Below are positions 49,661-59,163 of a stretch of 64,000 bases of DNA, piece after piece; position 1 is the stretch's first letter; every line of letters starts with the position of its first letter. The DNA lies in the NCBI GenBank assembly GCA_902572475.1, contig CACGGB010000004.1, positions 1-64,000 of the forward strand, read 5' to 3'. Below the pieces are notes generated by a model. The model worked only from the letters and a program-made list of their open reading frames with translations, made no database searches and was not told where the DNA came from. The translations under genes and the position numbers were made by a program. This DNA comes from an uncultured Pelagibacteraceae bacterium. Its GTDB lineage: Bacteria > Pseudomonadota > Alphaproteobacteria > Pelagibacterales > Pelagibacteraceae.

Positions 49661-50223
49661 AAAAAATTGGTATTACTGGATCTATTTCATCTGGCAAAAC
49701 AACAGCTAGTAAGATTTTATCGGCAGGAAGAGGTCCTCTTTTCAGCGCTGATGAAGTAGTCAAAAACCTTTATAAAAAAGATTCGTTTAAGAACTTAATC
49801 AGGAAAAAATTTTCTATTAAAGAAAAATTTAATATTAAAACAATATTAAAAAATAAAATTTTAGCTGACAAAGTAAATATTAATAAGCTTGAAAAATTGA
49901 TTCATCCTTTAGTAAGAAAAGAAATGAAGTCTTTTTCTAAAAAACATAAAAAAAAATCGTTAATTTTTTATGAAATTCCTCTTTTAATAGAGGGTAACTT
50001 AATGAAATATTTTGATGTTATTTATTTTATACAAGCAAAAAAAAAAATAAGATTTAGAAGGTTCATATCTAAAGGAGGTAAAAGAGATTTTTTTGAAATC
50101 CTAAATAAGAAACAATTAATAGATAAAAAAAAAGTAAAATATTGCGATCATATAATTAAAAATGAAAAGAATATTAAGATTTTAAAAAAAAAATTATTAG
50201 ATATATTAAATACTCATGAATGA
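49657..50223 (+). CDS. coaE: Dephospho-CoA kinase
   Basis: IGITGSISSGKTTASKIL, FSADEVVKNLY, IHPLVRKEM. Confidence 0.95.
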   Translation: MKKIGITGSISSGKTTASKILSAGRGPLFSADEVVKNLYKKDSFKNLIRKKFSIKEKFNIKTILKNKILADKVNINKLEKLIHPLVRKEMKSFSKKHKKKSLIFYEIPLLIEGNLMKYFDVIYFIQAKKKIRFRRFISKGGKRDFFEILNKKQLIDKKKVKYCDHIIKNEKNIKILKKKLLDILNTHE

Positions 50224-50875
50224 AGTTTTTTTAGATACTGAAACTACCGGGTTATCTTTTAGAGAGGGGCATAAAATTGTTGAAATTGCTTGCATTGAAA
50301 CAAAAGAATTAATTCCAACTGGAAAAGTTTTCCATAAACTCATAAATCCAAAAAGAGATGTACCCGATGCAGCTTTTAAAATTCATGGTTTTTCCAGAGA
50401 ATTTTTAAGCGATAAAGAAACTTTTGACGTAGTTGCAGATGATTTTATTAAATTTGTCAAAGGCAAGAAGATTATAATTCATAATGCACCCTTTGATTTA
50501 GGTTTTCTTAATGGCGAGTTGAATGCAATAAAAAAAGAACTTATCGATAATGAGGTGGTTATAGACTCTCTAGAAATTGCAAGAAATAAATTTCCAGGCA
50601 CTTCCAATTCTCTGGATGCACTTTGTAAAAAGTTCAATATTGATTTGTCAAAAAGATTAAAACACAATGCATTGTTAGATTGTGAATTGTTAAGAGAAGT
50701 ATATATTAATCTATTGGATGCTAAAGAGCCAAAATTTAATTTGTCATCTAATGTTTCCAAAAAAAATATTAAAAAAAATAATGACTATAACAAAGAAATT
50801 GTTAAAATTTCAGAGGATGAAATAAATATGCATAAAGAATTCTTAAAGAAAGAACTAAAAAAAAATTTTTATTGA
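50216..50875 (+). CDS. dnaQ: DNA polymerase III epsilon subunit
   Basis: VFLDTETTGLS, IIHNAPFDLGFLN, LDALCKKFNID, HNALLDCELL. Confidence 0.96.
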   Translation: MNEVFLDTETTGLSFREGHKIVEIACIETKELIPTGKVFHKLINPKRDVPDAAFKIHGFSREFLSDKETFDVVADDFIKFVKGKKIIIHNAPFDLGFLNGELNAIKKELIDNEVVIDSLEIARNKFPGTSNSLDALCKKFNIDLSKRLKHNALLDCELLREVYINLLDAKEPKFNLSSNVSKKNIKKNNDYNKEIVKISEDEINMHKEFLKKELKKNFY

Positions 50876-51287
50876 ATACGCCTCATATTATATAATTTTT
50901 CAAAGTCCACACTTTCGTTAATTTTGACGTCTTTAAATCCTGAATTTTCAAATAGCCTCACAAATATTGATCTGAGTTCTGGATATATTTGAGAGGGAAC
51001 CTTTATTAAAATAATTTTTTCGATTTCACTTTTTTGGATTTTATCATCTGTTAATTCAATAATTGTCGCAAAAACAATTTTAGTTTCAATTTTTTCAAAG
51101 TCATTCTTAATTGGAGCTAAATTCAATGTAGCTAATATTTCAATAATGTTTTGCTTGATTTGATTACTTTTAATATCAATATTTATTTTGTAATTAGATA
51201 TATTTTTTGAAAGTAAAAAAAAGACTTAGGATTAGGGATTTTAAAATTCAGATCCCTTATATATTTACCAATTATTTTATAACTCAT
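50869..51287 (-). CDS. secB: Protein-export chaperone SecB, interrupted by an apparent frameshift
   Basis: Frame A from ATG at 51287: MSYKIIGKYIRDLNFKIPNPKSFF; frame B after T8 run: LLSKNISNYKINIDIKSNQIKQNIIEILATLNLAPIKND...VPSQIYPELRSIFVRLFENSGFKDVKINESVDFEKLYNMRR. Confidence 0.8.
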
Positions 51288-51699
51288 CTTTATCTCTATT
51301 AACTATTTCTCCATCAATAGTTTTATTAGTTTTTTCATCTTTACTTTCCAATGAATTCTTGTTTATAAAAATTTTAAATATTATTTTTCTAGTAAAAGGG
51401 ATTAATAACAAAAAACCTATTAAATCAGTAAAAAAACCTGGCACAATTAATAATAAAGATGCAAATGCAATTGTTGCCCCGGACATTAATTCATAAATTG
51501 GCGCTTTGTTTTGGTACAAATTAATTAACCCTGACCTTAGTGTTTGAATACCCTGAATCCTTGCAAAAAAAACACCCACAATAGCTGTTAAAAATATCAA
51601 GGATACAGTGTTTAAAGCGCCAATTTTACCTCCAATTTTAATCATGAAAAAAATTTCTAAGGCAGGCAATCCAATAAAAATTAGTAAAAATGTGTTCAT
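51277..51699 (-). CDS. fxsA: FxsA family membrane protein
   Basis: LPALEIFFMIKIGGKIGALNTVSLIFLTAIVGVFFARIQG, PGFFTDLIGFLLLIPFTR. Confidence 0.92.
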   Translation of the reverse strand: MNTFLLIFIGLPALEIFFMIKIGGKIGALNTVSLIFLTAIVGVFFARIQGIQTLRSGLINLYQNKAPIYELMSGATIAFASLLLIVPGFFTDLIGFLLLIPFTRKIIFKIFINKNSLESKDEKTNKTIDGEIVNRDKDEL

Positions 51700-51743
51700 T
51701 TGTCTGATACAAAATTATATTATTCATGTATATTTATCAAATT

Positions 51744-52346
51744 ATGAGTAACAGTTTTGGATATTTAGATATAATTTTACTTGGAATGATCGCAGGTTTT
51801 ATAATCTTGCGACTTAGAAGTATTTTAGGTAGGAAAACTGGGCACGAGTCAAAGGTCTACCCAAATTTTGCAGAGAAGAAATTTAGTATTCCAAAAAAAG
51901 AGTCTGAGCCAACAAAGCAAAACTTGAATGTTTTAGAAGGTAAGGAAAAAAAAGAATTTTTAAGAGGGGCGGAAATTGCTTACGAGAGTATATTAACTTC
52001 TTTTTCTACTGGTGACTTGATTAAGTTAAAATCTTTACTTTCGCCAAATATGTTTACAAATTTTTCTGAAGCTATCAAAGCAAGAAAAAAAGAAAATATA
52101 AAATCAGAGTTTACTTTTATTGGTGTAAAAGAGTCTTCAGTAGAAAAATATGAAAAAATAAAAGACAATTTATTTGCTACTGTCAAATTTGTTGCAGAAG
52201 TAATTTCTGTAAAAAAAGACAAAGATAACAAAATAATTGAAGGAAATCCTGACAAGATTAAATTTGTAACGGATAGTTGGAAATTTACGAAAAATATAAA
52301 CAATAAAAGTCCAAATTGGTATTTATCTGAAATAATCAGCCAGTGA
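51744..52346 (+). CDS. Tim44-like domain protein
   Basis: N-terminal TM, GAEIAYESILTSFSTGDLIKLKSLLSPNMFTNFSEAI; context matches alphaproteobacterial tim44 locus. Confidence 0.9.
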   Translation: MSNSFGYLDIILLGMIAGFIILRLRSILGRKTGHESKVYPNFAEKKFSIPKKESEPTKQNLNVLEGKEKKEFLRGAEIAYESILTSFSTGDLIKLKSLLSPNMFTNFSEAIKARKKENIKSEFTFIGVKESSVEKYEKIKDNLFATVKFVAEVISVKKDKDNKIIEGNPDKIKFVTDSWKFTKNINNKSPNWYLSEIISQ

Positions 52347-52759
52347 TAAAAAAAAAGGATCTTTCTCAAGAGGATAAAAAAACTTGGGAAGATTACATTA
52401 AAGATCCTACTGGAATTTATGATAAAGATAATAAAAACCAAAGAAATATCAGAAAAGAGAGATTTAAGTTTGATCTTCACGGTTTTACTCTTGAAGAAGC
52501 AAATAGCAAAGTCAGAGAAGTAATCACATATTGTGTTGAAAAAAAGTTCAAAGAATTACTATTAATAACTGGTAAAGGGATTCATTCTACAAATGAAGAA
52601 GATACTTATGTCTCTAAAAATTTTGGAAAATTAAAATATTCAGTTCCAGATTTTATCAAATCTGACACTGAATTAAATAATTTAATAATTTCTATTAACG
52701 AAGCAGCTACTAAAGATGGTGGAGAGGGTGCAATATTAATTAAATTAAAAAAATTATAA
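52343..52759 (+). CDS. Smr domain protein
   Basis: [36 protein letters not shown]. Confidence 0.92.
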   Translation: MIKKKDLSQEDKKTWEDYIKDPTGIYDKDNKNQRNIRKERFKFDLHGFTLEEANSKVREVITYCVEKKFKELLLITGKGIHSTNEEDTYVSKNFGKLKYSVPDFIKSDTELNNLIISINEAATKDGGEGAILIKLKKL

Positions 52760-54130
52760 TATAAATTTAGATAGATCTGTATCTTTAACTAAATTTCCTA
52801 AATTATCTTGTACAAATTTTTTATCAACAGTAATAGTTTCTCCAGCTTTATCAGTCGCATTGAAGCTTATATCATCTAATACTTTTTCTATAATGGTGTG
52901 AAGTCTCCTTGCACCAATATTTTCGACTGAGGAATTTACTTCTGCGGAGATTTTTGCAAGCATATCAATTCCGTCATCTGAAAATTCAAGATTGACATCT
53001 TCAGTTTTTAAAAGAGCTTTGTATTGCTTAATTAAACTATTATCTGGTTCTTTAAGAATTCTTTTAAAATCATCTTCGTTCAAAGCATTTAATTCTACTC
53101 TTATTGGTAACCTTCCTTGCAATTCCGGTAGTAGATCTGAAGGTTTTGCTAATTGGAAGGCGCCTGATGCAATAAATAAAATGTGGTCAGTTTTTATCGG
53201 CCCGTGTTTAGTACTTACCGTCGTTCCCTCAATTAATGGCAATAAGTCTCTTTGTACACCTTCTCTAGAAACATCACCACCCACTCTATCACTTCTTGCA
53301 GAAACTTTATCAATTTCATCTAAAAAAACTATTCCGTTTTCTTCAGTAGCTTTTTTAGCCTCTTTAATTATCTTATCTTCTTCAATCATTTTATCTGACT
53401 CTTGAGCAACTAAAATACTGTGGGACTCCTTAACTGACATTTTTTTCTTTTTACCTTTTTTTCCTCCAATAGATTTTCCTAGAATATCTCCAAGATTAAC
53501 CATTCCCACGTTTCCACCTGGCATTCCAGGTATTTCAAAGCTTTGCAACCCTGATGTCGAGTCCTGAACTTCTATTTCGATTTCATTATTATCAAGATCA
53601 CCATTCCTTAGTCTTTTTCTAAAGCTTTCTCTTGTGGCAACACTTGCTTTATTACCAACTAATGCATCTAATACTTTTTCTTCTGCTTTTAATTCTGCTT
53701 TTGCTTTAACTTCTTTTCTTTTTCTTTCTCTTTCCATCGCAATAGCTATTTCGATCAAGTCTCTAACTATTTGTTCTACGTCTCTACCAACGTATCCAAC
53801 TTCAGTAAATCTTGTTGCCTCAACCTTTATAAATGGTGCTTCAGCCAATTTTGAAAGCCGTCTTGATATTTCAGTTTTACCTACACCTGTTGGACCAATC
53901 ATTAGAATATTTTTTGGCAAGACCTCGTCTTTCATTTCATCAGTAAGTGCCTGTCTTCTCCATCTATTTCTTAAAGCAACTGCAACAGCTTTTTTTGCAT
54001 CCTTCTGACCAATCACATATCTATCTAACTCGGAAACTATTTCTCTAGGTGAAAGCGCGCTCACTTTTGATCTGTCCTCTTTGGAACCTTTGACTAATTT
54101 TAGATTTGTTTCTTTTTTTGATTTAGACAT
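52754..54130 (-). CDS. hslU: ATP-dependent protease ATPase HslU
   Basis: [64 protein letters not shown]. Confidence 0.98.
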   Translation of the reverse strand: MSKSKKETNLKLVKGSKEDRSKVSALSPREIVSELDRYVIGQKDAKKAVAVALRNRWRRQALTDEMKDEVLPKNILMIGPTGVGKTEISRRLSKLAEAPFIKVEATRFTEVGYVGRDVEQIVRDLIEIAIAMERERKRKEVKAKAELKAEEKVLDALVGNKASVATRESFRKRLRNGDLDNNEIEIEVQDSTSGLQSFEIPGMPGGNVGMVNLGDILGKSIGGKKGKKKKMSVKESHSILVAQESDKMIEEDKIIKEAKKATEENGIVFLDEIDKVSARSDRVGGDVSREGVQRDLLPLIEGTTVSTKHGPIKTDHILFIASGAFQLAKPSDLLPELQGRLPIRVELNALNEDDFKRILKEPDNSLIKQYKALLKTEDVNLEFSDDGIDMLAKISAEVNSSVENIGARRLHTIIEKVLDDISFNATDKAGETITVDKKFVQDNLGNLVKDTDLSKFIL

Positions 54131-54669
54131 TAAATTTTTTCCATTGTAACGTTATTGTTTGTAAATACACAGATATCTGATGCAACCTTTAATGCTTTTT
54201 TCGCTATCTCCTCAGCTTTCATATCAGTTTCGATTAAAACTTTTGCAGCTGCTAGCGCGTAATTACCACCAGAACCTATTCCAATAATTCCATCCTCAGG
54301 TTCTAAAACATCTCCCGTACCAGATATAATAAAACTATGATTTTTATCTGCTACTGCCATTAATGCTTCCAACCTTCTTAAAAACTTATCACTTCTCCAA
54401 TCTTTTGCTAACTCAACAGCTGCTCTTTGTAAGTTACCAGCATGTTTTTCTAACTTGGCCTCTAGTCTTTCAAATAATGTTAGAGCATCCGCGGTTGAGC
54501 CGGCGAACCCTGCGATTACTCCTCTACTCTCAATTTTCCTAACTTTTTTGGCCTTGCTTTTTAAAACTGTATTACCAAGACTAACTTGACCGTCACCTGC
54601 TACAATAGTTTCTCCACCCTTTCTAAGAAGGACAATTGTAGTACCGTGCCATTTTTCAGCTGTATTCAT
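54130..54669 (-). CDS. hslV: ATP-dependent protease HslV
   Basis: [47 protein letters not shown]. Confidence 0.98.
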   Translation of the reverse strand: MNTAEKWHGTTIVLLRKGGETIVAGDGQVSLGNTVLKSKAKKVRKIESRGVIAGFAGSTADALTLFERLEAKLEKHAGNLQRAAVELAKDWRSDKFLRRLEALMAVADKNHSFIISGTGDVLEPEDGIIGIGSGGNYALAAAKVLIETDMKAEEIAKKALKVASDICVFTNNNVTMEKI

Positions 54670-54765
54670 GGAGTTATATGTGGAGATTAATTTGAGATCT
54701 TCAATAGTGATTTATTGATAAAATGACGATTTAAATATATATCAAAGGTAAATCGGGCATAGTTT

Positions 54766-55356
54766 ATGGGTAGAAAAGCAAAAATTACGAGAAAAACAAA
54801 AGAGACAAGCATTTCTGTCGCTGTCAATCTAGACGGAAAGGGAAAGTATAAAGTTAAAACTGGAATAGGATTTTTAGATCACATGTTGGAACAATTATCA
54901 AAGCACTCTCTAATAGACTTAGAGGTCAAAGCTAAAGGCGACACACATATTGACTTACACCATACTACCGAGGACACAGGAATTGCTATAGGTGAAGCTA
55001 TAAAAAAAGCTGCGGGTAACCGAAAAGGCATAACAAGATATGCATCAACAATGATACCTATGGATGAAACTCTAAGCAGAGTTTCAATAGATGTGTCGAA
55101 TAGACCTTATTTAATCTGGAAAGTAAATTTGCCGGTTGAGAAACTTGGGGAGATGGACACAGAATTATTTAAAGAGTGGTTTCAAGCTTTTTCACAATCA
55201 GCTGGAGTTACTTTACACATAGAAAATATTTACGGTGAAAATAGTCATCACAAGATTGAGTCGTGTTACAAAGGTTTGGCTAGATCATTAAAAGATGCTT
55301 TAGCGATTGACAAAAGAATTAAAAATTCAATACCTTCGACAAAAGGTTCTATTTAA
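54766..55356 (+). CDS. hisB: Imidazoleglycerol-phosphate dehydratase
   Basis: [54 protein letters not shown]. Confidence 0.98.
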   Translation: MGRKAKITRKTKETSISVAVNLDGKGKYKVKTGIGFLDHMLEQLSKHSLIDLEVKAKGDTHIDLHHTTEDTGIAIGEAIKKAAGNRKGITRYASTMIPMDETLSRVSIDVSNRPYLIWKVNLPVEKLGEMDTELFKEWFQAFSQSAGVTLHIENIYGENSHHKIESCYKGLARSLKDALAIDKRIKNSIPSTKGSI

Positions 55357-55358
55357 AA

Positions 55359-55988
55359 TTGATGAACGTCACAATTGTTGACTACCAATCGGGCAATATT
55401 AGCTCTGTAATAAATTCTTTTACAGAGGTTGCCAAAGGTAAAGTTAATCTAGAGGTAACTTCAGACATTAATAAAATTAAGTCTTGTGACAAGATTGTTT
55501 TACCAGGGCAAGGTTCATTTAAAAGTTGCGTAGACTCTTTACATAAAATTTCTGGATTAGTAGACACACTAAGGGATTTTGCAATTACAAATAAGAAACC
55601 CCTTTTAGGAATTTGTGTAGGTTTACAAATGTTTGCTGATGTCGGTTATGAAGAAGCAGAAACCAAAGGACTAGGTTGGATTGCTGGAAAAGTCTCTAGA
55701 ATTGATAATCAAAATGGAAAATTTAAACTTCCGCACATTGGTTGGAATGAAATTGAAATTCAAAAAGAAAGCAAAATATTTAAAGATATAAAAAATAAAT
55801 CTCATATGTATTTCGTTCACAGCTATGAGTTTATTCCTGATGATAAATCAGTCATTTCAGCAACAACTGATTATTCATCTAAAATTGTCTGTTCTGTCGA
55901 AAAAGATAATTTATTTGGAACACAGTTTCACCCTGAAAAGAGTGATAAAATAGGATTAAAAGTAATTGATAACTTTTTAAAATTATAA
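55359..55988 (+). CDS. hisH: Imidazole glycerol phosphate synthase, glutamine amidotransferase subunit
   Basis: LPGQGSFKSCVD, LLGICVGLQMFAD, GTQFHPEKSDKIGL. Confidence 0.97.
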   Translation: MMNVTIVDYQSGNISSVINSFTEVAKGKVNLEVTSDINKIKSCDKIVLPGQGSFKSCVDSLHKISGLVDTLRDFAITNKKPLLGICVGLQMFADVGYEEAETKGLGWIAGKVSRIDNQNGKFKLPHIGWNEIEIQKESKIFKDIKNKSHMYFVHSYEFIPDDKSVISATTDYSSKIVCSVEKDNLFGTQFHPEKSDKIGLKVIDNFLKL

Positions 55989-56713
55989 TGAAAATATTTC
56001 CTGCCATAGATATAAAAGATAAGAAATGTGTAAGATTAATCAAGGGAAACTTTGAAACAAAAACTGAATATGAAATTTCACCTATTGAGCAAGCAGCAAA
56101 GTTTAAAGATCATGGCTTTAAAAACTTACACGTTGTTGATCTTGACGGAGCATTAACGGGTAAAACAGTTAATTTAAATATTATAAAAGAAATAGTAAGT
56201 AAATATGATTTGAAGATTGAAATTGGTGGCGGTGTTAGATCTCTCGATAGCATTAAACAATATGTCGATACTGGTGTTGAGAAAGTAATTTTAGGAAGTG
56301 GAGCTATTAAAAATAAAGAATTTTTAAAAGAGTCTTGCGTAAAGTTTAAAGGTCAAATTGCTTTGGGATTAGATGCAAAAGATGGAAATCTTTCAGTATC
56401 AGGCTGGAAAGAAAATCTAGAAATCAAAACCACTGATTTTTTAAAAGAAGTAAATGATTTTGGCGTAAGCAGAATTATTTTTACAGACATAAATAGAGAT
56501 GGAATGAAAACCAGCCCCAATTTAGATGAGAGTGTGAAAATTGCAGGGCTTTCTAATTGTCCCGTTGTGATTTCAGGAGGTGTTTCTTCAATAAATGATA
56601 TTAAAAAGGCTAAAAAGTTAAATAATAAAAAAATTGAAGGTATTATTGTTGGTAAAGCTATTTATGATGGTGATATTAAGCTTGAAGAGTTAGCAAAGGA
56701 GATTAATGCTTAA
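55988..56713 (+). CDS. hisA: ProFAR isomerase
   Basis: [39 protein letters not shown]. Confidence 0.97.
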   Translation: MKIFPAIDIKDKKCVRLIKGNFETKTEYEISPIEQAAKFKDHGFKNLHVVDLDGALTGKTVNLNIIKEIVSKYDLKIEIGGGVRSLDSIKQYVDTGVEKVILGSGAIKNKEFLKESCVKFKGQIALGLDAKDGNLSVSGWKENLEIKTTDFLKEVNDFGVSRIIFTDINRDGMKTSPNLDESVKIAGLSNCPVVISGGVSSINDIKKAKKLNNKKIEGIIVGKAIYDGDIKLEELAKEINA

Positions 56714-57464
56714 AAATAGAATTATACCTTGCCTTGATGTTAAAGATGGAAGAGTTGTTAAAGGTATTAACTTTGTTAAATTAAAAGATGCTGGAGATCC
56801 AGTAGAACAAGCTAAAATTTATAGCGACGGTGGCGCTGACGAGATTTGTTTTCTTGATATTACCGCTTCAAATGAAAATAGAGAAACGATTATTGATATT
56901 GTTAGAAAAACTGCGAAAGAATGTTTCGTTCCTTTAACTGTTGGAGGTGGAGTAAGAACTATTCAAAATATTACCGATTTATTGTTAGCCGGTGCTGATA
57001 AAGTCTCTATTAATACGGCTGCTGTAAAGAATGTCGATTTTGTTAAAGAAGCTTCAAAAAAATTTGGATCTCAATGCATTGTTGTTGCGATCGATGCAAA
57101 AAAAGTTCTAGGAAATAAATGGGAAGTGTTTACACACGGTGGAAGAAATAAAACTGGTATCGATGCAGTGGATTTTGCTAAAAAAGTAGAAGAAAATGGA
57201 GCTGGAGAAATTTTATTAACTTCGATGGATAAAGATGGAACTAAATCTGGTTACGATGTTGATTTATTAAAAACAATTACAAATAGTACTAATATTCCAG
57301 TGATAGCTTCTGGCGGAGTTGGAACTCTAGATCACTTATATGATGGTATTGTTAAAGGTGGTGCAAGTGCAGTTTTAGCGGCTTCTATTTTCCATTATGG
57401 AGAATTTAAAATCAAAGATGCTAAAGAATATTTGAATTCTAAAAATGTATCGGTAAGGTTATAA
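56706..57464 (+). CDS. hisF: Imidazole glycerol phosphate synthase cyclase subunit
   Basis: [51 protein letters not shown]. Confidence 0.98.
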   Translation: MLKNRIIPCLDVKDGRVVKGINFVKLKDAGDPVEQAKIYSDGGADEICFLDITASNENRETIIDIVRKTAKECFVPLTVGGGVRTIQNITDLLLAGADKVSINTAAVKNVDFVKEASKKFGSQCIVVAIDAKKVLGNKWEVFTHGGRNKTGIDAVDFAKKVEENGAGEILLTSMDKDGTKSGYDVDLLKTITNSTNIPVIASGGVGTLDHLYDGIVKGGASAVLAASIFHYGEFKIKDAKEYLNSKNVSVRL

Positions 57465-57465
57465 A

Positions 57466-57738
57466 ATGTTTGAAAACTTAGAACAATTAATTAAAACAAT
57501 CAGAGAGAGAAAAAATTCTTCTCCAGATAAGTCTTATACTAATAAACTTTTGAACGATAAAAACTTAAGTGTTTCAAAAGTAAAAGAGGAAATAGGCGAA
57601 TTAATAGAATCTGTGGAAAAAAATTCAAATAAGATACACGAAGCTGCCGATGTGGTTTATCATTTGATGGTTTATTTAGAGGCTAACAATATAAAAATTG
57701 AAGATGTGATGAGTGAAATTAAGAAAAGACAGAAATGA
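57466..57738 (+). CDS. hisE: Phosphoribosyl-ATP pyrophosphatase
   Basis: LEQLIKTIRERK...SKVKEEIGELIESV...HEAADVVYHLMVYLEANNI. Confidence 0.94.
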   Translation: MFENLEQLIKTIRERKNSSPDKSYTNKLLNDKNLSVSKVKEEIGELIESVEKNSNKIHEAADVVYHLMVYLEANNIKIEDVMSEIKKRQK

Positions 57739-58091
57739 GTTACGACAAAAATAATATATTTGCTAAAATTCTAAGGGGAGAAATTCCTTGTAAAAAAGTT
57801 TATGAAAATGAACATGTTTTAGCTTTTCATGATATTAACCCTCAAAAGAAAGTTCATGTTTTGGTTATTCCTAAAGGTGAATACGTAGATCTTAATGATT
57901 TCAGCAACAATGCTTCAGATAAAGAGATTGTAGAATTAAACAAAGCAGTGACACATGTCGCAAACTTAGTGGGAGCAAAAGACAAAGGATATCGAGCTTT
58001 AACTAATATAGGAAGTGATGGTGGTCAGGAAGTTCCTCATTTACACTATCATATCTTTGCAGGTGAAAAGATCGGAAAGATGGTCAACTGA
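57735..58091 (+). CDS. HIT family protein (HinT-like)
   Basis: NIFAKILRGEIPCKKVYE, HVLVIPKGEYVDL, PHLHYHIFAG. Confidence 0.95.
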   Translation: MSYDKNNIFAKILRGEIPCKKVYENEHVLAFHDINPQKKVHVLVIPKGEYVDLNDFSNNASDKEIVELNKAVTHVANLVGAKDKGYRALTNIGSDGGQEVPHLHYHIFAGEKIGKMVN

Positions 58092-58597
58092 TGGTTTCTA
58101 GAGTAAAAAGATATTTTTTAGAAATTAAAGATTTTTCAAAAACAGTTGATTTAAACCTGCCAGAAAATTTTAAAATTATTTTGGATGATAAAGATAATTT
58201 TCATTTAAATAGATTTTTTTATAAACAAATAGGTGTAGACCACTATTGGAGAGACAGATTACTTTGGTCTGATAATGAGTGGGTAAAGTATGTTACGAAT
58301 AAAAATTTAGAAACGCACGTTCTTAAAAAAGGTGAAGATCTTGTAGGATATTACGAACAAGAATATCATCCTGGATCAAATGAAGTAGAGCTTATCAATC
58401 TAGGAGTACTAAAAGAATTCAGAGGATTGAAGCTTGGTTCAACACTTGTAAATCATGCTATTGCAAGTGCATCAAGAAAAAATCCTGAAAGAATGTGGGT
58501 TCATACTTGTAGTTTAGATCATAAACATGCATTACAAAATTATAAATCTAAAGGTTTTGAGATTTTTAAAGAAGAAGAAATTGATTTTGTAGCTTAG
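58091..58597 (+). CDS. GNAT family N-acetyltransferase
   Basis: LGVLKEFRGLKLGSTLVNHAIASA, HKHALQNYKSKGFEIF. Confidence 0.88.
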   Translation: MVSRVKRYFLEIKDFSKTVDLNLPENFKIILDDKDNFHLNRFFYKQIGVDHYWRDRLLWSDNEWVKYVTNKNLETHVLKKGEDLVGYYEQEYHPGSNEVELINLGVLKEFRGLKLGSTLVNHAIASASRKNPERMWVHTCSLDHKHALQNYKSKGFEIFKEEEIDFVA

Positions 58598-59163
58598 TTT
58601 ATTTCAGGCACTTTAAAGGTGCCCTTTTTAAAAACGTCATTTTTAGCAATTATGTTTAGGGAGAAATTTATATTATTGTTGTATTGATCTTTAATCTCCC
58701 ATCCTTTCAAATCTAGATTTTTTTTGTCAAAAAAAACTGCAATTTCGTTCTCACCAAAATAAATAAGCTTAATTATTTGATCATTTACCTCTAATTCTCC
58801 TAATTGCACAATTTCTAAAAGTTTATCTTTATATAAAATATTTAAGAATGGAGATTTTGAAATAGGATAATGATAAGTTTTATTATACCTTTTTTGCGTT
58901 ATTGCTAATCTCTTATTATTAATAACCAGCTCTTTTTTTTTGTCGTCAAAGTAATTGCATTTTAATTTTCCAGGAAACTCTAAAAGACAACTACCTTTCT
59001 CTGCTTTTTCATTAATTATTTGATCAAATGTAAATTCTAATGAATTTAAGTTATTTATTTGCGCAACTATTTGATCTTTTTCATTAGCTAATAAACTCGT
59101 TGTTATTAATAGAAAAAACGAGATCAAAAATTTTTTTTTAAAGAACTTCACGTTTACCAACAT
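58594..59163 (-). CDS. lolA: Outer-membrane lipoprotein carrier protein LolA
   Basis: Signal peptide, LEFTFDQ..., KGSCLLEFPGKLKCNYFDDKKKELVINNKRLAI, downstream of ftsK. Confidence 0.85.
   Translation of the reverse strand: MLVNVKFFKKKFLISFFLLITTSLLANEKDQIVAQINNLNSLEFTFDQIINEKAEKGSCLLEFPGKLKCNYFDDKKKELVINNKRLAITQKRYNKTYHYPISKSPFLNILYKDKLLEIVQLGELEVNDQIIKLIYFGENEIAVFFDKKNLDLKGWEIKDQYNNNINFSLNIIAKNDVFKKGTFKVPEIN

Noticed and set aside
50869-51126. Stand-alone 85-aa ORF as a short novel protein
   Set aside because: It is the C-terminal two-thirds of SecB; the N-terminus is recoverable in another frame upstream.
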